A stretch of DNA of 12,539 nt from an uncultured Bergeyella sp. (GTDB lineage: Bacteria; Bacteroidota; Bacteroidia; Flavobacteriales; Weeksellaceae), in assembly GCA_916710115.1 (NCBI GenBank), contig CAKAOY010000020.1, positions 1-12,539 of the forward strand. Reading direction: 5' to 3'. Made by a program: the position numbers and the translations under genes. The notes under the pieces are model-generated. The model saw only the letters and a program-made list of their open reading frames with translations, did no database searches and had not been told where the DNA came from. Below, piece after piece: positions 1-6,823 of this stretch; position 1 is the first letter of the stretch, and the number at the start of each line of letters is the position of its first letter.

Positions 1-59
1 TCGGCCGTGTGGAAGTACCTCAATCTGCATTTATGGCTGTTTTGAAATTGAATGATTAA
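1..59 (+). CDS. C-terminal end of an unidentified protein (5' partial)
   Basis: The first 59 bases read in one open frame (first full codon at base 3) as about 18 residues, GRVEVPQSAFMAVLKLND, then a TAA stop at 57-59. A strong palindromic terminator follows 27 nt later, which supports a real gene end. The alternating hydrophobic pattern before the charged tail looks like a final beta-strand, as in many C-terminal beta-sandwich domains, for example of glycoside hydrolases. This is too little to name a family. The gene is convergent with the TonB-dependent receptor gene. Confidence 0.6.
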   Translation, partial: GRVEVPQSAFMAVLKLND

Positions 60-86
60 GTTTTAACAATATCCTAATTAAAACCG

Positions 87-118
87 AAATAGAGCAGAAA
101 TTAATTTCTGCTCTATTT
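87..118. terminator. Bidirectional terminator, perfect 32-bp palindrome
   Basis: The arms aaatagagcagaaatt (87-102) and aatttctgctctattt (103-118) are exact reverse complements with no spacer, so the RNA hairpin would close with a loop of about 4 nt. Each strand ends in a short T run (ATTTT). It lies between the stop codons of two convergent genes (59 and 136) and can serve both. Confidence 0.8.
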
Positions 119-135
119 TCATACTCACTCAATAT

Positions 136-2883
136 TTAAAAATTAAAATTCAATCTAACGAAAACATATCGTCCATTTTGTCCAAATTGAGAAGTAGAAC
201 GGCTATAAACAAACTGGTCATTATTGGACTCTGAAGCGACATTCCTTTCAGGGAAAATATCAAAAAGGTTATTAACTCCGAGAGTAAATTTCATATGTTC
301 ATTAAAATCATAAGAACCTGATAAATCGGTCACAATTCTTGCTCCATTAACTTGATGCCCAAGAGCATCAAAATCAAAGCCTGCCGTCCTATTTGCCATA
401 GAGACTATTGCGGGACTGGTTGTCTTACCGTAAAGTGTATTTCGGAGATAAACCCCATATTTACCAACTGTCAAATTATGAGACAAACTTGCCTTTACTC
501 TTGGTACAGCCGATTCGAGATATACTCTTGCTCTTTCTGAAAAGAAACTATTCTCCAAGCCATTGAGTTTCACAATTTCTGGGACTTTCACTCCACCTAC
601 TTGCTTCGTTTGAGTCAAATTAATTCCAAAATCATTATTTAATGTTGCTTTTCCTAATTTTAAAGTATAGCTTGCCACAAAATCTACTCCTCGAGTCTGA
701 GCGTTCACGGCATTTGCAAAGAATTGCGCTGCACTTACATTTGCTTGGTCAAAAAGTTGTTGAAGAGATATTGCCGAAGGTGTGCTCGCTGATGATGGAC
801 GAGAAAATGTCTCAGTCAAGACTATCCTATCATCCACTCTGATGAAATAAGCATCCAATGTAAAGGATAACCTCGCCTTTGGTATGCGATAAGTAATTCC
901 TGTACTGATAGACTTAGATTTTTCTTCTCTTAATTTATCAATACCGAAAAGTTTTGCCACTTGTGATTCATTATTGAAGGTTCCTGTCTCAATCAGATTA
1001 CCATTCAAATAGAGTGTCCCCGTATTGGTATAATATATTTGGTGAATAGATGGGGCACGGAAGCCTGTGGAAGCTGCTGCACGGAAGTTCAAGTCCTTAG
1101 TAATTTTCACTCTCGTAGCGAGTTTATAATTGGTTGTATTCCCAAAATCCGAATAATTTTCAAAACGAACCGCAGCATTAGCAAGCAACCAAGGGGTAAT
1201 ATCTGTCTCAAACTCTCCATAGAGGGCATACACATTTCTATGTTTCTTCAAGGCTGTCTCTGCTCTAAAACCACTAAATACCTGAGCCCCACCTGGTAGA
1301 TTATTACCAAAAAAGTCTGTAGGTTTATTCATCGAAACGGTCTCCCCTGTTTGGACATTTCCATAAATATCATAAACCGCATAAGATGCCTCCTCACCTG
1401 CTTTTATTTGAAAAACCTCGTGGCGTTGCTCTGCTCCAAAAGAGAGGTTGGACTTATAAAAAAGCCTTATTGGACGAGAGAAATCTAAATTAATCGTATT
1501 CTGAACAAATCGCAAAGAGCCTGCATCAAACTCTCTTGGTGACTTAAATCTCAAACTCGTATTACTCGTATTTTTGATAATGTAAGCAAAGGCGTTTTGC
1601 CCAAAGGTATTACTAAAATCTATACTCCACTCACCTAATTTCCCCTTTATACCCGCAGAAAGTGAAGTGTCCTCTATATCTGTAGCTATTTCTGGCAAGA
1701 ATCCGTTTGCATAGTATCCCGTAAAAGTTCTCGATTGATTCGGACGGCGATAAAACCCTCCTGCATTCCCACTTCTAAATGTATGTCCCCCAAAAGCATA
1801 TACCTTCCAATCATCAGAAATTGGAATTTCAGTATTAATAAATGATTGCAACGAATACATTTTAGACTGGCCTATTTTCATATTAAAATCCCTTCTATCC
1901 AACCCTCTATATTCCAATTCCTTATCAGATACATCTCCCTTTAATAAATTTTGAAGTTGAAAAATACTCGTTGCTGATTGAATTTGAGTCTGCAAAGACG
2001 CATCTAAATATCCCACTTGCTGAGCATACTTCTGGATAAGTCCAATGAATGCATTTGGATTACTAATCGTCTTAATATTATCAAAATACGAAGAAAGGTT
2101 GATACCATCCTCCAAAGCTCTCTGCTCTATGGCATTATAAGTGTTATATATCGTCCCATTAAAAACTCCCGCACGATAGGTCGGTTCGCGGAATTGCCCT
2201 GAAAAAGTGAGATTCACAAAACCACCTTTTTTCCCTAAATCCAAACCATAATTAAGGTCCAACTGCCCTTGTTGCCCATCGTAAATTCCTGTATGGTCCT
2301 TAGCTGTGGAAGTAAGATTACCTCCGTAACTAAGCTGAGCAGTGAAGCCTCTGTCTCTTTTCAATTGAAGATTAAGTACCCCTGCAATAGCATCAGAGCC
2401 ATATTGTGCAGATGCTCCATCTCTCAAAACTTCTATTTTTGTCAATGCAAAAGACGGAATAGCATTCAAATCGGTGCCCACAGTACCTCTACCTGGAGTT
2501 CCATTTACATTAATAAACGCCGAAGTATGCCGTCTCTTACCATTAAGAAGTACAAGAGTCTGGTCTGGTCCCAAACCTCTAAGCTGAGCAGGGTCTAAAT
2601 GGTCTGTGCCATCTGCCGCAACTTGCACCGTAGAGGTAAAAGATGGAGCAATGGAATTCAGTATCTGATTAATATTTGTCTGAGGAAGTTGCACTCCGCT
2701 TTTTTTCAAATCAAAAACATCTACTGGTACTGGACTTTCTACATTACTACGCCCCCCAACACGGGAACCCACAATCACTACCTCATCAATATTTTTTTCC
2801 GTAGGTGTCTGCTGTGCCTTCCCTACAATAGGCATTGCAAAAATGCTTCCTAAAAGCAATAGACTAAGATTTTGTCGTTTCAT
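136..2883 (-). CDS. TonB-dependent outer-membrane receptor
   Basis: This is an outer-membrane active transporter of 915 residues, energised by TonB-ExbBD. Residues 1-23 are a signal peptide (hydrophobic LSLLLLGSIFAMPIV, cleavage near GKA/QQ). A TonB-box-like IDEVVIVG lies at 32-39. The plug domain runs from about 45 to 175, with LRGLGPDQTLVLLNGKRR (101-118) and IEVLRDGASAQYGSDAIAGV (150-169), both hallmarks of the family. The rest is a 22-strand-type barrel ending in the aromatic strand RYVFVRLNFNF, as expected for BAM recognition. There is no N-terminal carboxypeptidase-regulatory-like domain and no SusD partner next door, so it is not a SusC-type glycan importer. It also has no STN domain for anti-sigma signalling. 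The substrate cannot be read from sequence: a siderophore, metal complex or sulfur compound are all possible. The gene appears to be monocistronic, and a terminator-like hairpin and a short cysteine-rich ORF precede it, suggesting control by attenuation. The start at 2883 is well supported by the signal peptide. Confidence 0.93.
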   Translation of the reverse strand: MKRQNLSLLLLGSIFAMPIVGKAQQTPTEKNIDEVVIVGSRVGGRSNVESPVPVDVFDLKKSGVQLPQTNINQILNSIAPSFTSTVQVAADGTDHLDPAQLRGLGPDQTLVLLNGKRRHTSAFINVNGTPGRGTVGTDLNAIPSFALTKIEVLRDGASAQYGSDAIAGVLNLQLKRDRGFTAQLSYGGNLTSTAKDHTGIYDGQQGQLDLNYGLDLGKKGGFVNLTFSGQFREPTYRAGVFNGTIYNTYNAIEQRALEDGINLSSYFDNIKTISNPNAFIGLIQKYAQQVGYLDASLQTQIQSATSIFQLQNLLKGDVSDKELEYRGLDRRDFNMKIGQSKMYSLQSFINTEIPISDDWKVYAFGGHTFRSGNAGGFYRRPNQSRTFTGYYANGFLPEIATDIEDTSLSAGIKGKLGEWSIDFSNTFGQNAFAYIIKNTSNTSLRFKSPREFDAGSLRFVQNTINLDFSRPIRLFYKSNLSFGAEQRHEVFQIKAGEEASYAVYDIYGNVQTGETVSMNKPTDFFGNNLPGGAQVFSGFRAETALKKHRNVYALYGEFETDITPWLLANAAVRFENYSDFGNTTNYKLATRVKITKDLNFRAAASTGFRAPSIHQIYYTNTGTLYLNGNLIETGTFNNESQVAKLFGIDKLREEKSKSISTGITYRIPKARLSFTLDAYFIRVDDRIVLTETFSRPSSASTPSAISLQQLFDQANVSAAQFFANAVNAQTRGVDFVASYTLKLGKATLNNDFGINLTQTKQVGGVKVPEIVKLNGLENSFFSERARVYLESAVPRVKASLSHNLTVGKYGVYLRNTLYGKTTSPAIVSMANRTAGFDFDALGHQVNGARIVTDLSGSYDFNEHMKFTLGVNNLFDIFPERNVASESNNDQFVYSRSTSQFGQNGRYVFVRLNFNF

Positions 2884-2902
2884 TTTTTATTTTATTTTTA
2901 AC

Positions 2903-2936
2903 AAAAAAAAGAGAATAAGACATGCATCTTATTCTC
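2903..2936 (-). terminator. Intrinsic terminator in the receptor leader (candidate attenuator)
   Basis: Read on the minus strand, GAGAATAAGA (2936-2927), a 6-nt loop TGCATG and TCTTATTCTC (2920-2911) form a perfect 10-bp stem. Eight T residues follow directly (2910-2903). On the plus strand the hairpin is not followed by a T run, so it points leftward. It ends 19 nt before the receptor start codon (2883). The only other annotated gene nearby, at 3234, runs the opposite way, so the only minus-strand reading frame it could terminate is the short leader ORF. This makes an attenuator the simplest reading. The mainly A-U stem (3 G-C pairs) makes its efficiency uncertain. Confidence 0.65.
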
Positions 2937-2987
2937 CTTATTATATAATATCTTTTTTATCGTATATATACATAGAAAACCTGATGC

Positions 2988-3086
2988 CTATGGAATTACC
3001 ATTGCAGAACATACCAAACATCTACACACGCATACAGAAGATATGCGAGTATTATGAAGTTGATATGTATTCAGATTTTCTGACAT
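2988..3086 (-). CDS. Candidate cysteine-rich leader peptide (uORF) of the receptor gene
   Basis: This is a 32-codon ORF with ATG at 3086-3084 and TAG at 2990-2988. Its second half, RISSVCVCRCLVCSAMVIP, has cysteines at 19, 21, 23 and 26 (codons TGC, TGT, TGT, TGT), a rare density in an AT-rich genome. There is no signal peptide or membrane segment and no domain. A promoter-like TTG-N20-TTTCTTTG lies upstream, placing the predicted transcript start about 20 nt before the ATG. An intrinsic terminator and then the receptor gene follow on the same strand. In known leader-peptide attenuation (trp and his leaders; polycysteine uORFs in mycobacteria), runs of the regulating amino acid's codons sit in such an ORF. 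By analogy this would sense cysteine supply; that is inference. The same frame is open further upstream to an ATG at 3170, but that start would lie before the candidate promoter. A chance ORF is possible. Confidence 0.5.
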   Translation of the reverse strand: MSENLNTYQLHNTRISSVCVCRCLVCSAMVIP

Positions 3087-3111
3087 TTTATTCTTATGAA
3101 ATTTTATTTTG

Positions 3112-3142
3112 CAAAGAAAAAACTTTTTTCTGATATAACCAA
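3112..3142 (-). promoter_or_regulatory. Candidate promoter for the leader ORF and receptor gene
   Basis: On the minus strand, TTG (3142-3140), a 20-nt spacer and TTTCTTTG (3119-3112) match the Bacteroidota consensus TTG-N17-23-TAnnTTTG except for one base of the -7 element. Transcription would begin near 3106, upstream of the leader ORF. I found no full TAnnTTTG between this site and the receptor start, so the hairpin at 2903-2936 would lie inside the transcript. Confidence 0.4.
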
Positions 3143-3194
3143 AAAAAATTAAAACAATATTAAAATTCATTTAAACAATATTTATTGATTTTAT

Positions 3195-3202
3195 TATTTT
3201 TG
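3195..3202 (+). promoter_or_regulatory. Promoter -7 element for the MBL-fold hydrolase gene
   Basis: TATTTTTG matches the Bacteroidota -7 consensus TAnnTTTG exactly and lies 31 nt before the ATG at 3234. No TTG occurs at the usual 17-23 nt upstream, so the site is only partly supported. Confidence 0.45.
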
Positions 3203-3233
3203 CAGACAAAAATTAATAAAAATCATCAATAAA

Positions 3234-4343
3234 ATGAGTATAAAAGGCATTTTATTAACCCTTTTGGTAGGTATTTTAATTATTAGTATTTTGACCATAT
3301 TCATTCTAAATATGCCAAATTTCGGAAAAATCCCGAATGGAAAGCGAACAGAACGAATCAAAAAATCACCTAATTATAAGAATGGGAAATTCCAAAACTT
3401 AGAGGATACTCCTCAACTAACTTCCGATAAATCCTTCATTGAAAACACATATAATTTCTTCTTTAAAAAAGTAAAAAACCTCAGACCTATTGAAAAAATA
3501 CCCACTGTAAATACTAACCTCAACACACTAGAAAACAACAGTTTAGTTTGGCTCGGTCATTCGTCTTATTTCCTAAAAATCAACGATAAAAATATCCTTA
3601 TAGACCCTGTATTACATTCAGCATCGCCATTTTCTTTCTTAATGGCTCCATTTGATTCGGAATATCAATATTCAGAAAAAGACCTTCCAGAGGATATAGA
3701 TTTATTGATAATCACCCATGACCATTGGGACCACTTGGACTATCACTTGATGAAACAAATCCGCTCGCGAATAAAAAGAATTCTAACGACATTAGGAGTA
3801 GGGTCGCATTTTGAGTATTGGAATTTTTCTCCTGAAATCATCACCGAACTTGATTGGAATGAGGATACGATGATAGAGAATTTAAAATTCACCTGTCTAC
3901 CGACAAGGCATTTTTCGGGGCGTGGGATTCTTGGAAAACAGACACTTTGGGGTGCTTTTATGCTCCAAACGGAGGAACAGACTATATATATTGGTGGAGA
4001 TAGTGGATATGGCAGGCACATTGCTGAAATTGCTCGACGATTCCCAAAAATTGATTTTGCCTTGATGGAAAATGGGCAATATAGTATAAATTGGCGATAT
4101 ATTCATTTTCTCCCTGAAGATTTGAAAAAAGCAATGAAAGAACTTAATGCAGAGAAGTATTTTACAGGGCATAATTCTAAATTTGCACTATCAAAGCATG
4201 CTTGGTATGAGCCTTTGGAAAATATTTCTAAAATTGCAGAGAAAGAAAAACTCAACATTCTAACACCTAAAATTGGTGAAATAGTCCAACTATGCAACAA
4301 GGAACAATCCTTTGAAAAATGGTGGAAAAAGTTTATTAAGTAA
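3234..4343 (+). CDS. Membrane-anchored MBL-fold metal-dependent hydrolase (NAPE-PLD/UlaG-like)
   Basis: This is a protein of 369 residues with one N-terminal transmembrane segment (about 5-26, GILLTLLVGILIISILTIFIL). The rest is a metallo-beta-lactamase fold starting near LVWLGHSSYFL (104-114). Metal-binding motifs are visible: HDHWDH (162-167), H226 in RHFSGRG, D256 in GGDSGYG and H313 in TGHN, together a complete two-metal site of the lactonase/phospholipase branch. H291 and E295 in YIHFLPED fit the family's substrate-side motif. NAPE-PLD and UlaG relatives cleave phosphodiester or lactone bonds. The exact substrate is unknown here, and a lipid-like substrate is possible because the protein is membrane-tethered. 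The segment from about 27 to 100 is polar and precedes the fold, as in other bacterial members. The gene is divergent from the receptor gene and ends at a terminator shared with ggt. The start is supported by the hydrophobic N-terminus and by a -7 element 31 nt upstream. Confidence 0.85.
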   Translation: MSIKGILLTLLVGILIISILTIFILNMPNFGKIPNGKRTERIKKSPNYKNGKFQNLEDTPQLTSDKSFIENTYNFFFKKVKNLRPIEKIPTVNTNLNTLENNSLVWLGHSSYFLKINDKNILIDPVLHSASPFSFLMAPFDSEYQYSEKDLPEDIDLLIITHDHWDHLDYHLMKQIRSRIKRILTTLGVGSHFEYWNFSPEIITELDWNEDTMIENLKFTCLPTRHFSGRGILGKQTLWGAFMLQTEEQTIYIGGDSGYGRHIAEIARRFPKIDFALMENGQYSINWRYIHFLPEDLKKAMKELNAEKYFTGHNSKFALSKHAWYEPLENISKIAEKEKLNILTPKIGEIVQLCNKEQSFEKWWKKFIK

Positions 4344-4349
4344 AAAAAT

Positions 4350-4379
4350 AGCCTTATCAGATATTTTTCCGATAAGGCT
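4350..4379. terminator. Bidirectional terminator between the MBL hydrolase gene and ggt
   Basis: agccttatc (4350-4358) and gataaggct (4371-4379) form a perfect 9-bp stem with a 12-nt loop. Rightward it is followed by TTTCTTATTT, and leftward by A then a run of seven T. It starts 6 nt after the hydrolase stop codon and 14 nt beyond the ggt stop, so it serves both genes. Confidence 0.85.
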
Positions 4380-4393
4380 TTCTTATTTCAAAA

Positions 4394-6088
4394 TCATTCC
4401 TCCACACCTACGGAATCCGCTTCTCGACGATCAGCAATGGCTATAACATTTCCCTTTTCATCTATCAAAATCAGTTCTAACTTACCGATATTACTTCGCT
4501 CTTCAAAGGTATATTTTTTCTCAGATAAAGTATTAATGGTCGTTTTAGGAAAATATTTTTCAATAAATATTTTTTCAGGTAACCACTGATGATGAAATCG
4601 TGGTTGATTAATTACCAAAGTTGGTGGAAGTTTAAAATCTATCACTCCCGTAATAGCTTGATATACTGAGGTTGGTATTGTTGTCCCACCAGGGGTTCCT
4701 ATAACCATAAAAGTTTTACCATCTTTGAGAATAATTGTTGGAGTCATAGAACTTAGCATCCTTTTCTTTGGTGCAATAGCATTTGCCTCTCCTCCTATGG
4801 CTCCATAAAGATTTGGTACTCCTGGTTTTATTGAAAAGTCATCCATCTCATTATTGAGCAAAAATCCTGCTCCTGAAACTACAGTCTTACTTCCATAATA
4901 TCCATTGAGGGTTGTTGTTATTGATATTGCGTTACCTTCTTTATCCAAAATACTGATATGGGTTGTTTGCTCCTTTTCAGGGACTGAGTTTGATGTTTTA
5001 CCAACAGAGGCACTTGGCGTGGCTTGGTTCTTGTCAAAACTACTCCAACGAGATTCTATATATTTTGGGTCTATGAGTTTTGTAGTATTATCTTGGACAA
5101 AATCTGGGTCCCCCATATACTCTGACCTATCGGCATAAGCACGGCGTTCTGCCTCTACCATAATTTGCACGGCCTCCGGTGAGAGAGCCTGATATTGCTC
5201 CAAAGAAGCTAACCGACTCATTGACAACATTTGGTTGAGGAGAATCCCACCACTGGAAGGCAAAGGCATCGTAATGATTTGATAACCTTTGTGTTCAAAA
5301 ATAAGTGGTTTTCGGAATTTTACACGATAATTCTTAAGGTCTTCCAATGTGATGATTCCTTTATTATTTTTCATCTCGCTAGCAATGAGTTTTGCTGTTT
5401 CACCCTCATAGAACTCTCTTTGACCATATTTTTGAATTCTTCGTAGTGTTTTTGCTAAATCTTTTTGCACCAAAATATCACCTGCTTCCCATTGTTTATT
5501 CTTCACAAAAGGCGTAGGCTTAATATTATTATCCAAAAATTCTTGTCTTTTCTGATTGAGAAGATTCGCTTCTGCTTGGGTGATTGCAAATCCTTTTTCC
5601 GCCAAATCAATTGCTGGTTGGATTAATGTTTTCATAGGAAGTTTAGCATAAGGAAGGGTAGCATACAATCCAGCCACACTACCAGGCACTCCTGCGGATA
5701 GACCTCCATATTGGGAAAGTTCTGTACGAGTTTTACCATCTATTATATACATATCTCGACGAGCATTTTTAGGAGCAGTCTCGCGATAGTCTAGTGTAAA
5801 TTTTTCACCTTTAGAAGTCGTAGCCACCATAAAACCACCTCCTCCAATATTTCCTGCCTGAGGATACACCACGGCTAATGCCCACTGCGTTGCGATAGCC
5901 ACATCAAAGGCATTTCCTCCCTTGTTCAGCATTTTTATACCAGCCTCACTTGCCAATGGGTGGGCCGAAACTACTACTCCTTTTTTCTTTGTCTGGACTT
6001 CTTTTACAATATTATACTGAGTAAATTGAGCTTGTGCCAACATACCTAAAAATATACCAATACCCAGAAAAATATTATTTAGTTTCAT
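4394..6088 (-). CDS. ggt: Gamma-glutamyltransferase (glutathione hydrolase)
   Basis: This is a periplasmic N-terminal nucleophile hydrolase that cuts the gamma-glutamyl bond of glutathione and related peptides, releasing glutamate and cysteinyl-glycine or transferring the glutamyl group. It is a proenzyme of 564 residues, usual for the family. A signal peptide covers 1-20 (cut near AQA/Q). R102 in YRETAP matches the substrate-carboxylate arginine. The autoprocessing site is TTHISILDKEGNAIS, with catalytic Thr375 the new N-terminus of the small subunit. LNNEMDDFSIKPGVPN (411-426), SSM at 446-448 and GTPGG at 464-468 (oxyanion and gamma-glutamyl binding) are present. The end DRREADSVGVE is typical. 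It lies 36 nt downstream of tsaB with no full promoter in the gap, so it may be the last gene of the nth-sprT-tsaB-ggt group. Many Bacteroidota use such enzymes to obtain glutamate and cysteine from external glutathione; that role is inferred. Confidence 0.95.
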   Translation of the reverse strand: MKLNNIFLGIGIFLGMLAQAQFTQYNIVKEVQTKKKGVVVSAHPLASEAGIKMLNKGGNAFDVAIATQWALAVVYPQAGNIGGGGFMVATTSKGEKFTLDYRETAPKNARRDMYIIDGKTRTELSQYGGLSAGVPGSVAGLYATLPYAKLPMKTLIQPAIDLAEKGFAITQAEANLLNQKRQEFLDNNIKPTPFVKNKQWEAGDILVQKDLAKTLRRIQKYGQREFYEGETAKLIASEMKNNKGIITLEDLKNYRVKFRKPLIFEHKGYQIITMPLPSSGGILLNQMLSMSRLASLEQYQALSPEAVQIMVEAERRAYADRSEYMGDPDFVQDNTTKLIDPKYIESRWSSFDKNQATPSASVGKTSNSVPEKEQTTHISILDKEGNAISITTTLNGYYGSKTVVSGAGFLLNNEMDDFSIKPGVPNLYGAIGGEANAIAPKKRMLSSMTPTIILKDGKTFMVIGTPGGTTIPTSVYQAITGVIDFKLPPTLVINQPRFHHQWLPEKIFIEKYFPKTTINTLSEKKYTFEERSNIGKLELILIDEKGNVIAIADRREADSVGVEE

Positions 6089-6090
6089 TT

Positions 6091-6115
6091 TATATAATTT
6101 TATATAATTTTATAT
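6091..6115. repeat. Short AT-rich tandem repeat in the ggt leader
   Basis: Two perfect copies of tatataattt (6091-6100 and 6101-6110) plus a partial third (tatat, 6111-6115) fill most of the 36-bp gap between tsaB and ggt. Copy-number change could alter the ggt leader. A short AT repeat can also arise by chance in this genome. Confidence 0.6.
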
Positions 6116-6124
6116 TCGTGTGAA

Positions 6125-6793
6125 TTATTTTTTCATTTTCACACCTTGAAATTCTTTCAAATAAAAAGGCTCAAAATAGGCAATATCCTCAAATTTTTGG
6201 GAATGAAATTTACCTACGGCTTCCTCTATCATATATTTTGCCGAGGGATAAACATCTTCATTATATTCCGCCTCAAAGAAAAGAATTCCTTGTGTTTTCT
6301 TAGTTCCATCTCCTACGAAAAGGATTTTCTTCCCCTTATATTCCAAAAAAGAATTTTCATCTAAAATTTTGGGATGTGTTTCCACCAAAGTTTCACCTGT
6401 ATTTCCATCAAAAACAGCTGTATAAACCTCCATCCTACGGGCATCAACCAATGGAATAACCAAATCATATCCCATAGAGAGGAACGGCCTCATCATAGAA
6501 TGTAGAGAATTAATCGCTAACAAAGGTACTGATAAGCCAAAACAAAAGCCCTTCGCAGAAGAAGCTCCAATACGAAGTCCGGTATAAGAACCTGGCCCCA
6601 TACCTAAACATACGGCATCTATCTCCTGCAACGAAATTTCAGCACCTTCCAAGGCCCATTGCACAAAGGTGTGAAGATTTTCCGACTGCTTATATCCCTC
6701 CGATCGCTCCTCACAAAGACATAACAATTTATCTCCATCAGAAACGGCTACAGAGCAATTTTTAGACGAAGTTTCTAGATATAATATTTTCAT
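6125..6793 (-). CDS. tsaB: tRNA N6-threonylcarbamoyladenosine biosynthesis protein TsaB
   Basis: TsaB is the scaffold partner of TsaD and TsaE in the cytoplasmic complex that transfers threonylcarbamoyl to A37 of tRNAs reading ANN codons. The protein is 222 residues, normal for bacterial TsaB, and starts with the classic MKILYLETSS strand of the ASKHA fold. The family signature GPGSYTGLRIG lies at 66-76. TsaB lacks a working catalytic site of its own, consistent with the absence here of the metal-binding histidines found in TsaD. It follows the SprT-like gene with a 30-nt gap. A perfect -7 element (TACTTTTG, 6805-6798) sits so close to the ATG that an additional, almost leaderless transcript is possible. 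The start is firm because the N-terminus matches the family directly. Confidence 0.93.
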   Translation of the reverse strand: MKILYLETSSKNCSVAVSDGDKLLCLCEERSEGYKQSENLHTFVQWALEGAEISLQEIDAVCLGMGPGSYTGLRIGASSAKGFCFGLSVPLLAINSLHSMMRPFLSMGYDLVIPLVDARRMEVYTAVFDGNTGETLVETHPKILDENSFLEYKGKKILFVGDGTKKTQGILFFEAEYNEDVYPSAKYMIEEAVGKFHSQKFEDIAYFEPFYLKEFQGVKMKK

Positions 6794-6797
6794 TTTG

Positions 6798-6805
6798 CAA
6801 AAGTA
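6798..6805 (-). promoter_or_regulatory. Possible -7 element directly before tsaB
   Basis: On the minus strand TACTTTTG matches TAnnTTTG exactly, with only 4 nt between it and the tsaB ATG. If used, the transcript would start at or within a few bases of the start codon. No TTG is found at the usual upstream distance, so it may be a chance match inside an operon. Confidence 0.25.
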
Positions 6806-6823
6806 ATAATTTATATTTTAAGA

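Noticed and set aside
2269..2598. A 109-codon rightward ORF antisense to the receptor gene, and similar ORFs inside other genes.
   Set aside because: The overlapping receptor frame has unmistakable plug-domain motifs. The antisense frames show no family motifs, promoters or start context.
2983..3133. A rightward ORF (Met-Pro-Met-Glu start at 2983) antisense to the leader peptide, with a fairly protein-like composition.
   Set aside because: It has no TAnnTTTG promoter or terminator on its strand and lies between two genes transcribed away from this space. The opposite strand has promoter-like sequence, a leader ORF and a terminator in order, so this looks like a shadow.
2988..3170. A longer 60-residue version of the leader ORF starting at 3170.
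   Set aside because: Its start would lie upstream of the candidate promoter, and the extra N-terminal part is low-complexity Phe/Lys/Ile sequence typical of AT-rich noncoding DNA. The ATG at 3086 fits the promoter spacing better.
2884..3233. A known riboswitch (cobalamin, TPP or SAM type) upstream of the receptor gene.
   Set aside because: I could not find the conserved boxes of these classes on the minus strand. The space is largely AT-rich and partly occupied by the short ORF.
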